Assembly: GCA_021307315.1 (NCBI GenBank)
Contig: JAJSPD010000089.1
Location: 62,001 to 126,000 of the forward strand
DNA: 64,000 nucleotides
Source of the DNA: Bisporella sp. PMI_857
Taxonomy: Eukaryota; Ascomycota; Leotiomycetes; Helotiales; Helotiaceae
Direction: 5' to 3'
Shown: piece after piece, positions 1-12,675 of the stretch
Layout: each line of letters starts with the position of its first letter
Numbering within the stretch: position 1 is the stretch's first letter
The notes under the pieces: model-generated
Databases searched by the model: none
Seen by the model: only the letters and a program-made list of their open reading frames with translations
Told to the model about the DNA's origin: nothing
Program-made: the position numbers and the translations under genes

Positions 1-435
1 GTTTTGCTTGATATCCTAACGGCCAACGATAATTGGAATGTCTTTAATGTCCGTTGTCATTCCTCATCCTTCGCCTTGTTTGTGTGTGTTCTACAAAATC
101 TCAAACGAACGAGCACGAAACAGTCCATTTACGAGACTTCAAAATATATCTTTCTCCGTATGCCTTCAGTGCTTGGATCCTGCTGCCACGCTCTCACCGC
201 TAAAATTCTGCTTGGCAGGTTCATTTAAAGCCCAAAGTTCTCCGAACGGCCTGAAGACCGTGATGGTGTTCTCAGTACCGCAAAAAGATTCCGGACTTTT
301 TTCACATATCCTTTCTCCTTTTCTGGTGTCCATCGATTCATATCTTCTCATACTGTTCCTTCTCCCGAAATGCGAATCGACTAAGACGAAAGTCAGAGCA
401 ACAGAAAAGCACTTGAAAAATTCAAGTGAAACCAT

Positions 436-508
436 AATCATGAAAGGGATTGAACCCGCGGCCTTCAGCCTATTGGGTCGACGTTCCAATTAACTGAACT
501 ACAAGATC
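436..508 (-). tRNA. tRNA-like sequence, probably a decayed tRNA or SINE head
   Basis: On the minus strand a 73-nt segment folds as a tRNA. The acceptor GATCTTG pairs with CATGATT (one mismatch, one G-U). The D arm is GTTC/GAAC, and good A-box (TAGTTCAGTTAATTGG) and B-box (GGTTCAATCC) sequences are present. The seven-base anticodon loop CCAATAG would give anticodon AAT, but position 33 is C instead of T. The anticodon stem has a mismatch and the T stem has three weak or broken pairs. It is therefore probably a pseudogene or the head of a tRNA-derived SINE, not a working tRNA. Confidence 0.45.
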
Positions 509-1140
509 TTTTTCTATTGTTGTTTAGTTTCTTTCAACGGTGTAGAATTGCTTATCTTAATAAATAGGGCGCTCTCCTTGCTTGTACGGCGACGGTGACT
601 CAAAATTCCAAAACTTGTGGCGGGAAAGGAGTCTTATGTTTAGTGGGCAGCTAAGATTACACTTTCCTATGACAATTACATTACCAACCCCATCACATTA
701 CAGACCCGCCACAAATACACCAGCTAACGCGGCTGCAACAAACACTTTACCAAATGGGACTATAAAGCACGAGCCAGCGCTGGGGGTGTTTAAAGCCGGG
801 TTCTGCGCAGAACCGGTAGGTAAAGTCGGAGATGGAAACTGTTGAACAGGCTAGGTCTAAGGATCATACCTAGTCTATTGTAGGCACCGGTAGGCACCTG
901 TAGGCAACGGTAGGCAACAGTGTGACGACATGTGAGTATCGTACCTTTATAAGTAGAGGGATTATCTCCTGTAGTTTAGGTACTACAACCTTCAGCAATT
1001 GATACTTGTTTGCCCTATACTCTCTGAAGGCCACGTGACTTTCTTCCTCTATTTGAACAGAAACGTCGTTTGCGGCACTGGTGCACTTCCATCTGGAGAA
1101 TGTAATTAGTGCTTCCATTTGCACTATCGTTTTAAAAATA
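509..1140. other. Intergenic, no gene seen; short tandem repeat
   Basis: No convincing gene is visible. Positions 881-920 hold four tandem copies of a 10-base unit TAGGCAMCNG. The open frames here lack family signatures. Confidence 0.5.
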
Positions 1141-1677
1141 TTAGGTTGACAAACCAGAAGTCGTCGACGCCATCACGGAGCCAGGACTCAGCTTCTCTAT
1201 CCCAGCGGTAATGGTACATGGCTGCGGCGACAATTCCGACGAATTCTGCGTTACGGTCGACGTCCCTTTCGAATTGCCCATCGAAAACACAACACTACAC
1301 GTCGCGGTGTTGGGCTCAGTCAATGGGCAATCGTATTGATATGAGGCGGCCAGATTCGTGCCACACTCCGTGAATATGTACGTGATGCCGGCGGTAGAGG
1401 GGCCATTGACGATTGTCGCCCTGTCATAGGCTTCGGCGTTGCAATTTTTGGTGTTTGAATTGTTTCGAGAGGGGTCATGGTTGTTATCGAGGTAGGTTGT
1501 TGCTGTAGCATCGACTGCGATTACGGAAACGCCTATGTCCCAGGGACCGAAGATCAGGGAGGTCGTTATTGCGCTTTGGGATTGCGAGGTAGAGTGTAAG
1601 TGAGATTGAGCAGTAACGGTAGAGAACAGGTGATGCCATAGAATGACATACTTTAGGATGTGCTGGCGATGGAACAT
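1141..1677 (-). CDS. Small secreted protein of unknown function
   Basis: An intronless frame of 178 codons starts at ATG 1677; an upstream extension would need a TTG start. Residues 1 to about 24 form a hydrophobic signal peptide ending near TVTA|QS. The mature part is rich in Ser, Thr and Asn and has several cysteines, with motifs such as ITYIFTECG. That is the look of small fungal cell-wall or effector-like proteins of the type that often carries a C-terminal Ser/Thr tail and GPI anchor. Here the frame ends right after a Ser/Thr stretch and no anchor is visible, so it may be truncated or have a missed last exon. No enzymatic function is suggested. Confidence 0.5.
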   Translation of the reverse strand: MFHRQHILKYVILWHHLFSTVTAQSHLHSTSQSQSAITTSLIFGPWDIGVSVIAVDATATTYLDNNHDPSRNNSNTKNCNAEAYDRATIVNGPSTAGITYIFTECGTNLAASYQYDCPLTEPNTATCSVVFSMGNSKGTSTVTQNSSELSPQPCTITAGIEKLSPGSVMASTTSGLST

Positions 1678-3390
1678 GGTGAACAATGGGAGCAAGGCCA
1701 AAACCGCGAGGCTCTAACAAGACCCTCAGCGTTAATATACTTATGCAAGTAATTCACGTAACTCTAAACTGACATCAGTGGAATGAAGAGAGAATGTGAA
1801 GTATACAAGTTTTTGCTAGGAGTGCCTTCCAAGCCCCCCTTGGCAGTTCTTGGCTTTGCAGCGCAAGGACAAGATTTTCAGCCAGTGATATCCGTCCTTT
1901 GACATGCCTAGGAGAATCGAAGTTTAGTGAAGACAATCGTTTCCAGTTTATACCCTAAAATGCGGCACCGCAATGTTTCAATGAGGTAGACTCATCATCC
2001 ACCGAAAGCAAATGGTAGAGCCGGATTTTGACCCCTTAAATCCAAAATATAGGCATAGCCCCTTCAGCTAGCTTAAGATGGCCTCGTTCTTACGATGTGC
2101 GCTTTTAACCTATCCTTATTCGATTCTTGAATGCTTGGTTCTTGTTCTATCAATTATACTCGACAAAGATCTCTTTTCCGGAGTGGTAAAAAGCCTCAGT
2201 AGCGCTTCACACAGCTTTCTTTTCATGCATCCTAACCTAAGATCTATTGGAATAAGAGGTTTAAATTGAATAATGTAATTCTGGGTTGCCTTGGGCTCTG
2301 TAGGGGGGCTTGGGTCACGTTGGTTGGTACAGTATATTGAAAGTGTTGGAAATCTCTCAACTAGAAAATCAATTGAAGAATCTGTAAAGATATCACAACA
2401 ATAGCATACGGCCCTATTAGAAGTGTTGCAGATAATCTATTATCTACTGTTCTAGGCCGTAACTATATGGAGAAGGCATTTTCTAGCTCTTTGGCCTACT
2501 TACGAAAGCCGTTTCCTGGAACTTCCAGAGCTTCTCATGTATAGAGCCCGCTCTCCTCGGGCTCCCTTTTCTTCTCTAGCTTTAGATTCTCTCGTACCAT
2601 ACCACCGTTGCCCCTTGTATTCGTAGATTCACAGCACGCGTCGTAACACCCCTAGAGGCGAGCAGTCAAGCATATAGTAGTTTTAACTATTAGTAGAGCA
2701 ATTGAAACTCATAACCCTAAGTAGAGTGTTGGCGTTTCTCTACAATCGATCTTTCCGAAGCTCCTTTACCCACCGACTTTAAAAATATAGCTAAGTTCTG
2801 CTCTGACGAGATTTTATTTATATCGTCGATAATAGTATAGTCAGGTAACTACTAAATCAAGGCGTAGAATGTCTCTAGTAGCATTCAAAGTACCTCCTGG
2901 CACCTTTTTAGATATAGAATATATTTAGTAGGCGAGAGATAGTATAATTCGTATGTTACAATTCGCGGTATAGTAAGAATGTATTGAACGCGGATGAGAA
3001 ACAATATACCCATATGAAGCGATTTGTACGGCATCATATATTCCAACCAAACGCGCTCTTAATATACGAGGCAGATACCAAGGTAGCATAGGTTTACCAG
3101 ACTAGTAGTAGAAGCCTTAATTTCAAGGCTCGTAAATACAAAATTAAACCACATTTGCAAAAACTACTGTCCTTTATCTTAAAAACACGTGAAGTAGTTG
3201 ACGGTTCTTACGTTCTTGTCACTTCACATGAAACAAACTATGTCAGGCTAAGGCTTAGCGTTAGGAAGTTTCTAACAGTTAGCTAAATAGAGGTTAAGCC
3301 AAACCTTGATGGTTTGCAGGCCTCCTATGGTAACGACGCAATCCTGTAACCCTTCTCTTGCACCATCTGCATGATAGTTGGCGCTGCGAC
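1678..3390. other. AT-rich intergenic region with a degenerate LTR-like remnant
   Basis: About 1.7 kb without a credible gene. The stretch near 2475-2518 resembles, in reverse orientation, the start of the LTR family at 37644-37827 (ctagct..ttggcctac..tacg..agcc). This suggests an old, mutated solo LTR. Confidence 0.4.
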
Positions 3391-5312
3391 TCATGAGGCA
3401 GTCACCAAATCGTCAATATCTAGCTCCATTGTCTCTCTTCGCCGAATCAAAATCCTCGCGGTTGGGTTTCGTTGTATCGTAAACCCCTTTATAATCGGAG
3501 AAACATCTGTTCCGGGGGCCAGTCTCCATTCATACTTGATCAGAAGATGGCAAAGAGCAATCTTCAACTCATTTGCAGCGAAGAATCGGCCTGGGCAGCC
3601 ATGCTCGCCGTGCCCGAACCCAAGATGATCTTGAGTGGTAGAGACCAATTGAGCCGTGTTCTCGTGGCCTGGCTGCGATCGTAGCTTGGCGAAGCGGTAT
3701 GGATCCCATACTTCTGGATTCTCGTACACTTCTGGACTCGACATGCGGTACGTGTCGACATGAAGTCTCATACCTTTTTTAAGGGCGGTGCCGTCCGATA
3801 ACTTGAAATCTTCTTCAACGCTACGGCGCATCAACGCTGCAGGGGGTATTTAGCCAAGGTGGTGCTTCAACCAGGCGAGATATGGCAAATACATACCATA
3901 TCCAATTGGTCTCAGGCGCTGAGATTCCTTTAAAACACTGTCTAGTAACCTCATATTGTATAGTGAAGTCTTCTTCCAGCCATCTGCTCGAAGAATACCA
4001 ACAATTTCATCTCTTAGAGGCTGCATGATTTCGGGATGCTGTGCAATATCGAGCATGGTTTGCACAAGCAGGTTGGTCGACGTGTGAATCGCAACGAAAG
4101 ATATCATCAGCTGAAAAGTAGTCATATCGTATTCAGATCCTTTTACTGTCGCTTCTTGGGCAACCCAGTCGAGTGCATCGTTGAATTCTGGAATCTCTTC
4201 GCCAACTGCACGAGCCTTTTGTTTGACCTTTCGACGCTCGGCAATAATAGGGGCTATGATCTCGGTTGCTGTGCGGAATTGATCCCGAACAAGCTTACAT
4301 TCAGGAATAAACCATTGCAAAAGTTTCCGCAACTGCGGTGGGTAGTGCTGGAACTTCCTGATTGCACCGAACATATTAATAGTATATTCTTTTGTTATTT
4401 TTAACCATGCTTCGTTGCGACAGAGCTCATGGCCGAGAAAGACTCGCGATGACATGCGAGATATGATATCAAGTACGACCGGGCCGACGAGTATGTCGCG
4501 CCATTCTGGGTTAGTCAGTCTGCTCATTCTCTTGAAAAAAAAGGCTGGGGATATAGCTGCACTGACCTCGAGAATCTCCCAGGTTAAGGGAAGCAGCCAA
4601 GGCAGCTTCGTCAGACAATGGCTCAGTAACCTTGGCTAATGACATCTCAGTAATAGTTTCAGTAATTTCAAGAGATCCTCATTACCGGGTACTTACAAAG
4701 GAGTTTTGTCAAGTGCTTCTTAGCTACGATCTGAAAAAGATTATCGGGTCTGCCGAAGTCTGCGTAGGGCTCAAAACCTGATAGGGCTCCGAAGCCATCC
4801 TAAAAGAGGTGGTTTGAATAAGCCATAAACAAGAGACAAAGCAGACATACAAGACGCACCTGTCTAGTAGCTCCAGCAAAACTCAGCTTTGGCTCGTTAC
4901 GAATCTCATTAGCGAATTCACCAGGCAGTATGATTGTGTCTCCCCAATCCGTCAACATTCGGAATGGCTTGTTTGGCCACAATTTCCGGGCTTTAGACAG
5001 AAGATCTTTCGAAGAAGTTAGGTGGAGCTCCTAATACCGAGTGCACTACGTCAATTCTTTTCTCTCTATCTCTCGCAGTGTTGAACCACATTGAATCGCA
5101 TTACTTACTCTAGCTTCGGAAGCGGAAAAGAAATGGGGGGGGTTAATGATCGGGAGTTTTCTCATGGAAGACTTGAGGGTCGTCCACGAATACGCGGCAG
5201 TCGTAACAATAACCGTGAGAAGGACATAAGACAGAGAGCCCGAGAAGGCAGAGTCGTGTGGTAGAAACCAGTCTTTCTCTCCAAGTATTGGTAATGTGGA
5301 AAGCCATGTCAT
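3391..5312 (-). CDS. Cytochrome P450, ent-kaurene-oxidase-like (CYP68/CYP503 type)
   Basis: This is a multi-exon P450 on the minus strand. Exons I can place: 5312-5109 (start ATG, N-terminal membrane segment LLTVIVTTAA), 5030-4860, 4799-4697, 4635-about 4567, about 4540-3897 and 3836-3391. The C-terminal exon carries the heme-binding signature FGHGEHGCPGRFF with the Cys thiolate ligand. The preceding exon carries ESQRLRP, containing the ExxR motif, and the I-helix region. This FGHGEHGCPGRFF pattern is typical of fungal P450s related to ent-kaurene oxidase, common in secondary-metabolite clusters. It is divergent from the next P450, with 381 bp between the starts. One oddity: I could not find a normal-length intron keeping phase between the exon ending near 4567 and the one starting near 4540. 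That end may be mis-modelled or damaged. Confidence 0.8.
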
Positions 5313-5693
5313 CTCTTCGATATCTTATTCCAGATGATAAGTAAAAGTGAGGAAGTTTGAAGTTATTGATAAACAGACCCCAAGCATCGTTTTACGGCAA
5401 CAATATACTATAGGTGGAAGCAATCATACATCGGAGTGGTAAGTCGAAAAAGTTAAGAGAGGTCCTCTGATTGGTCACCCGGATACATCCGGAGACGTAG
5501 GGAAGCAGGAGCCCCGGAAGGAAAGCCTTGTCAACTCCACCCCGATCAAGGATCAAGCCGGACACCCAAGGCTCATAGAAGCCGTTAGTTAATTCCCTAA
5601 ATTGGCACGAATAGCATTTGTGTAATGCTGCGGTCGACAAAATTGAGTCAAAGTTGGTTTTTTTCGCTTCCAGTCGCCAGGAACAAGGTTATC
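5313..5693. promoter_or_regulatory. Shared divergent promoter of two P450 genes
   Basis: These 381 bp separate the starts of two divergently transcribed P450 genes. One TCGGA pentamer sits at 5431-5435 and a TCCGGA at about 5488. The two genes are probably co-regulated through this region; that is inference from layout. Confidence 0.5.
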
Positions 5694-7406
5694 ATGGCAC
5701 TCTTTGCTTTGGAGGGTATTTGGTTGTTCAGTTTAGTGTCTAGAATTGCTGTTGCTGTAAGTTACCAAGTTAGGTATGCCAGCTTCATTGGGAATTGCTA
5801 ATTCTGGAGTTTTTTATATATGTGGCCTCCATCATCTTTTATAGATTGTTCTTACATCCTCTTCGTTCATTTCCAGGACCTGTTTGTAATCGCATCTCAC
5901 ACATCCCACGAGCCTACCAAGTTCTACACGGCAACTTTCCATTCCATGTCAGAGATCTACACTTACGGTATGGTCCAGTGGTCCGCATCTCACCAAACGA
6001 ACTGGCATTCTCTGCCCCGCAAGCATGGAAAGATATTTACGGCCACCATGCTCCAGGCTATAAGCAATTTCCAAAGTATATGCGCTTTTATAGTCCTTTC
6101 TCTCGTGAAGCATCGTCAATTATTGCAGCTCCACCTGATGAGCATAGTTTCGTCCGCCGCCAACTTGCTCCAGGATTTAGCGACCGCAGTATGCGTGGCC
6201 AAGAGCCTATTATTGGTTCATACGTCGACTTGTTGATAACCAAACTGCGATCTCATGCAAAAGGTGATACAAAAGCGCTGAATATGCGGGAGTGGTTGAC
6301 TTGGACTACTTTCGATATTATTGGGGATCTTGGGTTTGGCAGCTCATTTGCATGCCTGGAAAATAGCGACTACCACCCATGGGTCACTTTGATCACACAT
6401 ACAATCAAGCAAAATGGTCGCACGCAAGCATTGGGCCTGCTAGGATTCAACCCTATTATAGGCTGGCTCAGTGCCAAAGGCTTTTTCACAAAGCAAAAAC
6501 AGCACATGGGTATAGTGAAGGAAAAACTTTTAGAAAGAATGAAACTAGGTGCAGAACGACCGGATATTATTGAAGGCTTGATCAGCAAGAAAAATAAAAT
6601 TGTAAGCAAGATTTTCAACTAATAGTCATTCATTCGTTCGATCGCCTTGTGGTTCTTATACTACTTAAATATCTTCTAGTTGCCAATTGGGAGATTTTAA
6701 CGAAAAAACAGCAACTGCCCTTTGAAAAGCTCGAAATGAACGCCAAAACAATCATCGTCGCTGGCTCAGAAACCACATCCACTCTACTGGCTGGTGCTAC
6801 CTTCCTATTGACCATGCACCCTAGAGTCCTGGAAAAACTCACCCAAGAAGTTAGATCCTCCTTCTCGAGCGACAAGGAGATTTCTTTGCTTTCGGTTGGC
6901 AACCTTCATTACATGCTCGCATGTATCAATGAATCTTTCCGGCGCTATCCTCCAGTAGGCACTGGTCTGCCACGGGAGGTGCCCAAAGGAGGAGCAAAAG
7001 TCGCTGGGCATTTTATACCCGAAGGCACAGTGACAGCCGTTTGGCAATGGGCGATTAACCACGACCCGAGAAATTTCAAAAAGCCAATGGAGTTTCACCC
7101 AGAACGCTTTCTTGGGGATCCGGCCTTCGAAGGAGACAAACTGGATGCCATGCAACCATTCAGCGTGGGCCCACGGAATTGCATTGGAAAAAAGTGAGTT
7201 TGCTAGAAGTCTTTGTCAAGACTCTAGTTGCTGACTGACCACCCTGTAGCCTAGCATATGCCGAGATGCGTCTCATTTTAGCCAAGATTATTTTCAATTT
7301 TGATATGAAGATTGCTGATCATAGTAGAAACTGGCTTGAGACGCAAAAGATTTATGCTCTTTGGGATAAACCAGCATTGGATGTATATCTAACCCCAGTA
7401 AATTAG
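5694..7406 (+). CDS. Cytochrome P450, isotrichodermin C-15 hydroxylase-like (CYP65 type)
   Basis: Four exons keep phase: 5694-5756, 5810-6601, 6712-7193 and 7250-7406, giving about 497 residues. The first 53-nt intron has donor GTAAGT and branch GCTAAT. The N terminus has a membrane anchor followed by LHPLRSFPGP, the proline-rich hinge. The I helix carries VAGSETTSTLL (oxygen-activating Thr), then ESFRRYPP with the ExxR motif. The heme loop is FSVGPRNCIGKNLAYAEMR. Length and motifs fit a complete microsomal P450 of the CYP65-like group, which oxidises terpenoid and polyketide scaffolds. It shares a promoter with the upstream P450 and precedes the ABC transporter. Its substrate is unknown; a tailoring role in the cluster is inferred. 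Confidence 0.88.
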
Positions 7407-7738
7407 ATCTGGAAAATATTACTTTGGGAACCCTTCAATCGGGACTATACACAATATTATGAAAAAAAGAGGGTCTCAAATTATGAATTGCGTGTTTGAC
7501 AAAAAGCACGCAATTCCAGCCCATGTGAGCATAATCGTTCAAACCGGAGGATCCACTTAACTGGTCACCGAGCTGCATGATCAAGTAGATTGGTAGTGGA
7601 GATCCCCCCTTTTTTGGCATGACCTGCATGTATTGATGACCACTTTTCTTTGCTTTTATCGACGGTAGTCTTCCCTCCCCAAGACTTGACATCTCTACCA
7701 AAAAATACTTTACTTTTGAGGTTACTTCTGACCTTACT
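7407..7738. promoter_or_regulatory. Intergenic between P450 and ABC transporter
   Basis: 332 bp containing the 3' end of the P450 gene and the presumed promoter of the ABC transporter. No distinctive motif or repeat is seen. Confidence 0.3.
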
Positions 7739-10700
7739 ATGATGAGCGAACAACAACAAAACGGGCTGGGATACGATGAGAAGCGGGGTGTCTTTTCGGA
7801 TCATTCCCCCGAGGGTTCGGGAAATCTAAAGAATATCAGATCATGGAGACGATGGATCAAGAACCCCTTAAAGAAAAGGACGCCGCCTGTCCCTCTAGAG
7901 CATCCTACTAGCAGAGAGGAAGACGCGAGTTGGTTCAACCAATATTTTTTCATTTGGATAAATCCATTGATGGCGGTCGGTTACAATCGTCCTCTGGAAT
8001 TTATGGACTTTCCTTTCCTCAACAGAAAGCGACGGTCAGGAACTTTGAGCCAGGGAATCACCAATGAATTCAAGAGGCGGGTTATCCGAGGAGACAAGAA
8101 TGCCTTACTTTTCGCCATGAACAAAATTTTCTTCGCCGAGTTCTGGTTTGGCGGCTTGTGCCTTCTTTTCACTAATGTTACCATGTCCCTATCGCCAATC
8201 ATGCTAAAATATCTGGTTATTTATGTATCTGATGTTTATTACGGAAAACCAGCTTCTACTGGCACTGGTATTGGCCTGGCAATTGGCATAATTGCGATGC
8301 AAACGGTTGCCGGCTTGACTCTTAATCAATTTCAGTATCGAGGAATGATATGCGGGGGCATGGCGAGAGCCAGCCTGATCAGCATTATTTACGCCAAAAG
8401 TCAAGTCATTTCAAGCAGAGCAAAAGCTGGAGGTTCTCAAGAGTCAACGCCAGCAGAAGGGATTAAAAACAGGGATAATGAAACTCGAAAGAAACATAAG
8501 ATGTTTTCCAAAAAGCCAGATCCGCCGAAGCAAAACGGCACACAGCAGGGATGGTCAAATGGCAAAGTTACCAACTTAATGAGCACAGATACATCCCGCA
8601 TCGACCTGGCAGCGGCATGGTGCCATCTCATTTGGGTTACACCGATTCAAATCATTATCACTGTCGTCCAGCTAATCGTCAACATCGGTGTCAGCTCCTT
8701 GGCTGGTTTCGGGCTTTTCCTCATCATAACACCACTCACTGTTTGGAGTATTAAGGTATTAGCAAAGCGTCGACGAAACGTGAGCAAGATCACGGATGAC
8801 AGACTCAATCTGACCCAAGAAATTTTGCAAGGAGTGAGATTTGTAAAGTACTTCGCGTGGGAAACTAGTTTCATCGACCAACTGAGAAAATTGAGGGCTA
8901 GAGAAATTAGGGGGATGCAATTTCTCTTAGGTGTGAGAAATGCAATCAATGGATTAGCTATGGTATGTCCATTTCGTTTCATTTAGGATCTTCGTCATCA
9001 ACGCAACCTTTATCTGAAATTTGCCGAGCTCAATGGTCTTGTAAAGTGAAGAGGTCGCTAATTCTACGAGATTGTGGATATATTCGTCGTACTCTTATAA
9101 CCTATTTCCGATATGCATAAGGAATCCGAAGGAGGCTCTCAATAGTCACGGACAGTTGTAGATTGGCGAGCACTTGAATGACAGATTCCAGTACCGAAGT
9201 TTGCTTTACTTGCAAACTATTTATTTCTTTTCTAAGCTGATCTCTTATAACAGGCTCTACCTATATTCGCCGCAGTTCTTGCATTCGTGGCCTATTCTCT
9301 GACCCATTCATCTTTCGAGCCTGCCAACATATTTTCATCGCTTGCGCTCTTTAATTCTCTCCGTGGTCCACTTATGTTGCTGCCCTCGGTTGTAGCGATG
9401 ACAATTGATGCCTACGTTAGCTTGGGTCGAATTCAAGATTACCTTTTAGCTGAGGAGGAAGCAGAGTCACGTAACATTGATGAGAGTCTGAAGGACGCAT
9501 TTACAATGACCGATGCAAGCTTCACATGGGAGATAGGTGGCAAATTTCAGGAGGATGAGGAACAGAGAGATTATCTCAAGAAAGACTTGGAATCGGGAAA
9601 GAAAACAACAGAGAACACCACCGGAAAACCAACTCCAGTGGAAGGCGACGGAACTCCTTTCCACTTTGATCGTATAAATTTGACTTTCGACCGAAAGGAG
9701 CTGGTCGCCATTGTGGGATCTGTAGCATCTGGAAAATCCTCCTTCCTCGCTGCTCTCGCGGGAGACATGCGAATGACATCGGGTATTGTAACACAAAGTT
9801 CAGCAATAGCCTACTGTCCGCAGTACGCTTGGATCCAGAACGCCACCATTAAAGACAACATAATTTTTGGACGAAATTTTGACAAGGAACGATACCAGCA
9901 AGTTATTGAGAGCTGTGCTCTCCGAATCGATCTTGAAATGTTGCCTCATGGGGATATGACAGAGGTTGGCGAACGAGGGATTACAGTAAGTGCTGCAACA
10001 TTCGTTCCCGTTGTTTCAAACCTGTAACTGACGATTTGCACTCAGCTCAGTGGTGGTCAAAAACAACGGCTCAATATCGCACGAGCCATTTACTCCAACG
10101 CAGACATCATCCTTCTTGATGATCCTCTGAGCGCAGTTGACGCCCATGTGGGACAGCATATTTTCAGCAAAGCTATCTGTGGGGTGCTTAACGAGAGGTG
10201 TAGAGTATTAGCGACTCATCAACTCCATGTTCTTAGCCAATGCGACAGGATTATCTGGCTAGAGCATGGAGGGATTAAGGCTAGTGGAACTTATGACGAA
10301 CTTATGGCTACTAGTCCCGAGTTTGAACACCTACTCTCCGAAACTGCGGAGACAGCAAAGAGACCACATTCAAAAGAGATACCCGAAGATAATGTTGGAT
10401 ATGTTACAGACGACAAGGGAAATATTAAGATAGAGAAGCTTGCGAAAAAGTTGAGTAACGCTCCAGCACAGGATAGTCTCATGGAACCGGAAGAGAAAGG
10501 CGAGAATGCTATTGGATGGTCTGTGTATTACGATTATATGAAAGCGAGTGGCAGTCGACTGACGGCACCTCTCGTTCTCTTCCTGTGCTGTCTTGCACAA
10601 GCCAGTCAAGTTATGGCAACATTCTGGTTGGGCTATTGGACAAATGGGACATACGGTTTGAGCACAGGGACTTACGTTAGTATAACCCGATCGTTCCTTT

Positions 10701-12675
10701 CAGGCATTATATTGTGACTCAAATACACACCGCAGTCTTGCCTCCCATGTGGATAGCTACCTTGCTCTACTATCGTAAATGAAGTTGACAATTTTATCAT
10801 ATAGATTGGCGGTTATATTGCTTTTGGAGTTGTTCAAACAGCTCTAACGTTTGCATTTTCGATGGTACTGACCATAGGAGGTACCAATGCTAGTAAGAAA
10901 TTGCTATCCACTGCTATGCAGAGCACACTTAGAGCACCTATGTAAGCAACAAACGGAAGTTCCCTAGCACATAATAGCTGAATCTATGGTTGCAAATTTC
11001 CTCTCTAATCGTGTCTCAACTGCAGGTCCTTCTTCGATACGACACCTTTAGGAAGAATCATAAATCGATTTTCGAAAGATGTGGACGTTATGGACAATCT
11101 CCTAACAGAGTTCATTAGACTTTATCTCCTAAGTCTTATTACCACTCTGTCCATTTTTATCCTAATAATCGCATATTTCCCTTACGTGAGTTCATATCCT
11201 CCTTCCTCCCCAACGTTTCACAATGGCTAAGTTTTCATGGCACCACCTAGATGCTTGCTGCACTGGCGCCTATGTTGTGCCTCTTTTATTTTGTAGCTGC
11301 CTACTACCGTTCGTCAGCAAGAGAAGTCAAGCGGCACGAATCCATCCTCCGCTCGCACGTCTTCTCCCATTTTAGCGAGGCCTTGTCTGGAACATCTACA
11401 ATCCGGGCCTACAATGTTGGCGAGCAATACCGCCGTAAACTCGAGGCCGCAATCGATGATATGAATTCATGCTACTTCATAACTTTCGCTAACCAATGCT
11501 GGCTCAGTATTCGACTGAGCCTTATAGGCAACGTGTTGATGCTTATAACAACTTTGCTAGTAACTACGAATAATGCGAGATTGAATCCGAGTTTGAGCGC
11601 AGTCATTCTAAACTATGTACTGCAGGTCGTATACCAGATGCAATTCCTGGTGAAGCAGTTGGCACAGGTCGAGAACTCGATGAATTCAGCGGAACGAATT
11701 ATTTACTATGGCAATCAGCTTCCCTCAGAAGTCGAGCCGGCATCTGATGCCCTATTGAAACCTGCTCCTTCTTGGCCCGAGACTGGTGAGATAAAGTTTG
11801 AGAGTGTGGAGATGAGGTATCGAGAGGGATTACCAATGGTTTTGAAGGGTCTGAACCTCAATATCAGAGGAGGAGAGCGTATAGGAATCGTTGGTAGGAC
11901 TGGCGCTGGAAAGTCGTCAATCATATCAAGTCTTTTCAGAATGGTCGAGTTGAGTAGTGGGAAAATTCAGATCGACGGCAATGATATCTCACGGATGGGA
12001 CTTCATGATCTCAGAAGTAGTTTGTCAATTATTCCACAAGGCAAGTTGATGAATCCTTTCCTATTTGTTTTTCGAAGTTCAGTAATCACTCTCGAGTATT
12101 GACAAATGACCCTTATAGATCCGACATTATTTCGTGGTACCGTTAGAAGCAATCTCGATCCGTTCAACGAACACAGTGACCTTGAACTTTGGGCCGCCTT
12201 GGAGAGTGCGCATCTGATTGAAGACTCACCAACTTCTACATCTAAGCCACTCTTTCAAGAGGAAGCTCCCAGAAGTGTAGAGTCTAGATCAGAGCAATAT
12301 CAGAAGATCACTCTTGAAACACCAATACTATCCGAAGGTCTAAACTTTTCCCTCGGCCAGCGCCAACTCATGGCTCTCGCTCGAGCGCTAATCCGCAAAT
12401 CACGCATCATCGTCTGCGACGAAGCAACTTCGTCCATTGATGAAGAGATGGATCGAAAGATCCAAACTACAATACTAGAAGGTTTTAAGGGCAGTACGGT
12501 CCTCTGCATTGCGCATCGCTTAAGAACTATTTTGATGTATGATCGAGTTGTAGTGATGGATGCTGGGGTTGTAGCAGAATGTGATGAGCCGTTGAAGTTG
12601 TGGAATACGCAAGGGGGCGTTTTCAGGGCTATCTGTGATAAGAGTATGATTCGACGGGCAGACTTTGATTCTTAA
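7739..12675 (+). CDS. ABC transporter, ABCC family (YOR1/oligomycin-resistance-like)
   Basis: Seven exons keep phase: 7739-8962, 9254-9985, 10046-10675, 10805-10941, 11026-11185, 11251-12040 and 12119-12675. They encode about 1409 residues. The order is cytosolic N terminus, first transmembrane domain, NBD1, second transmembrane domain, NBD2. NBD1 has Walker A GSVASGKSS, signature LSGGQ and Walker B ILLDDPLSAVD; Asp in place of the catalytic Glu is usual for ABCC NBD1. NBD2 has Walker A GRTGAGKSS, signature FSLGQRQ and Walker B IIVCDEATSSID. Domain order and length match YOR1-like full transporters of the plasma membrane. In this setting it is probably the exporter or self-protection pump of the metabolite. 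The last intron uses a GC-AG pair, and the first intron is unusually long (291 nt). Confidence 0.92.
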
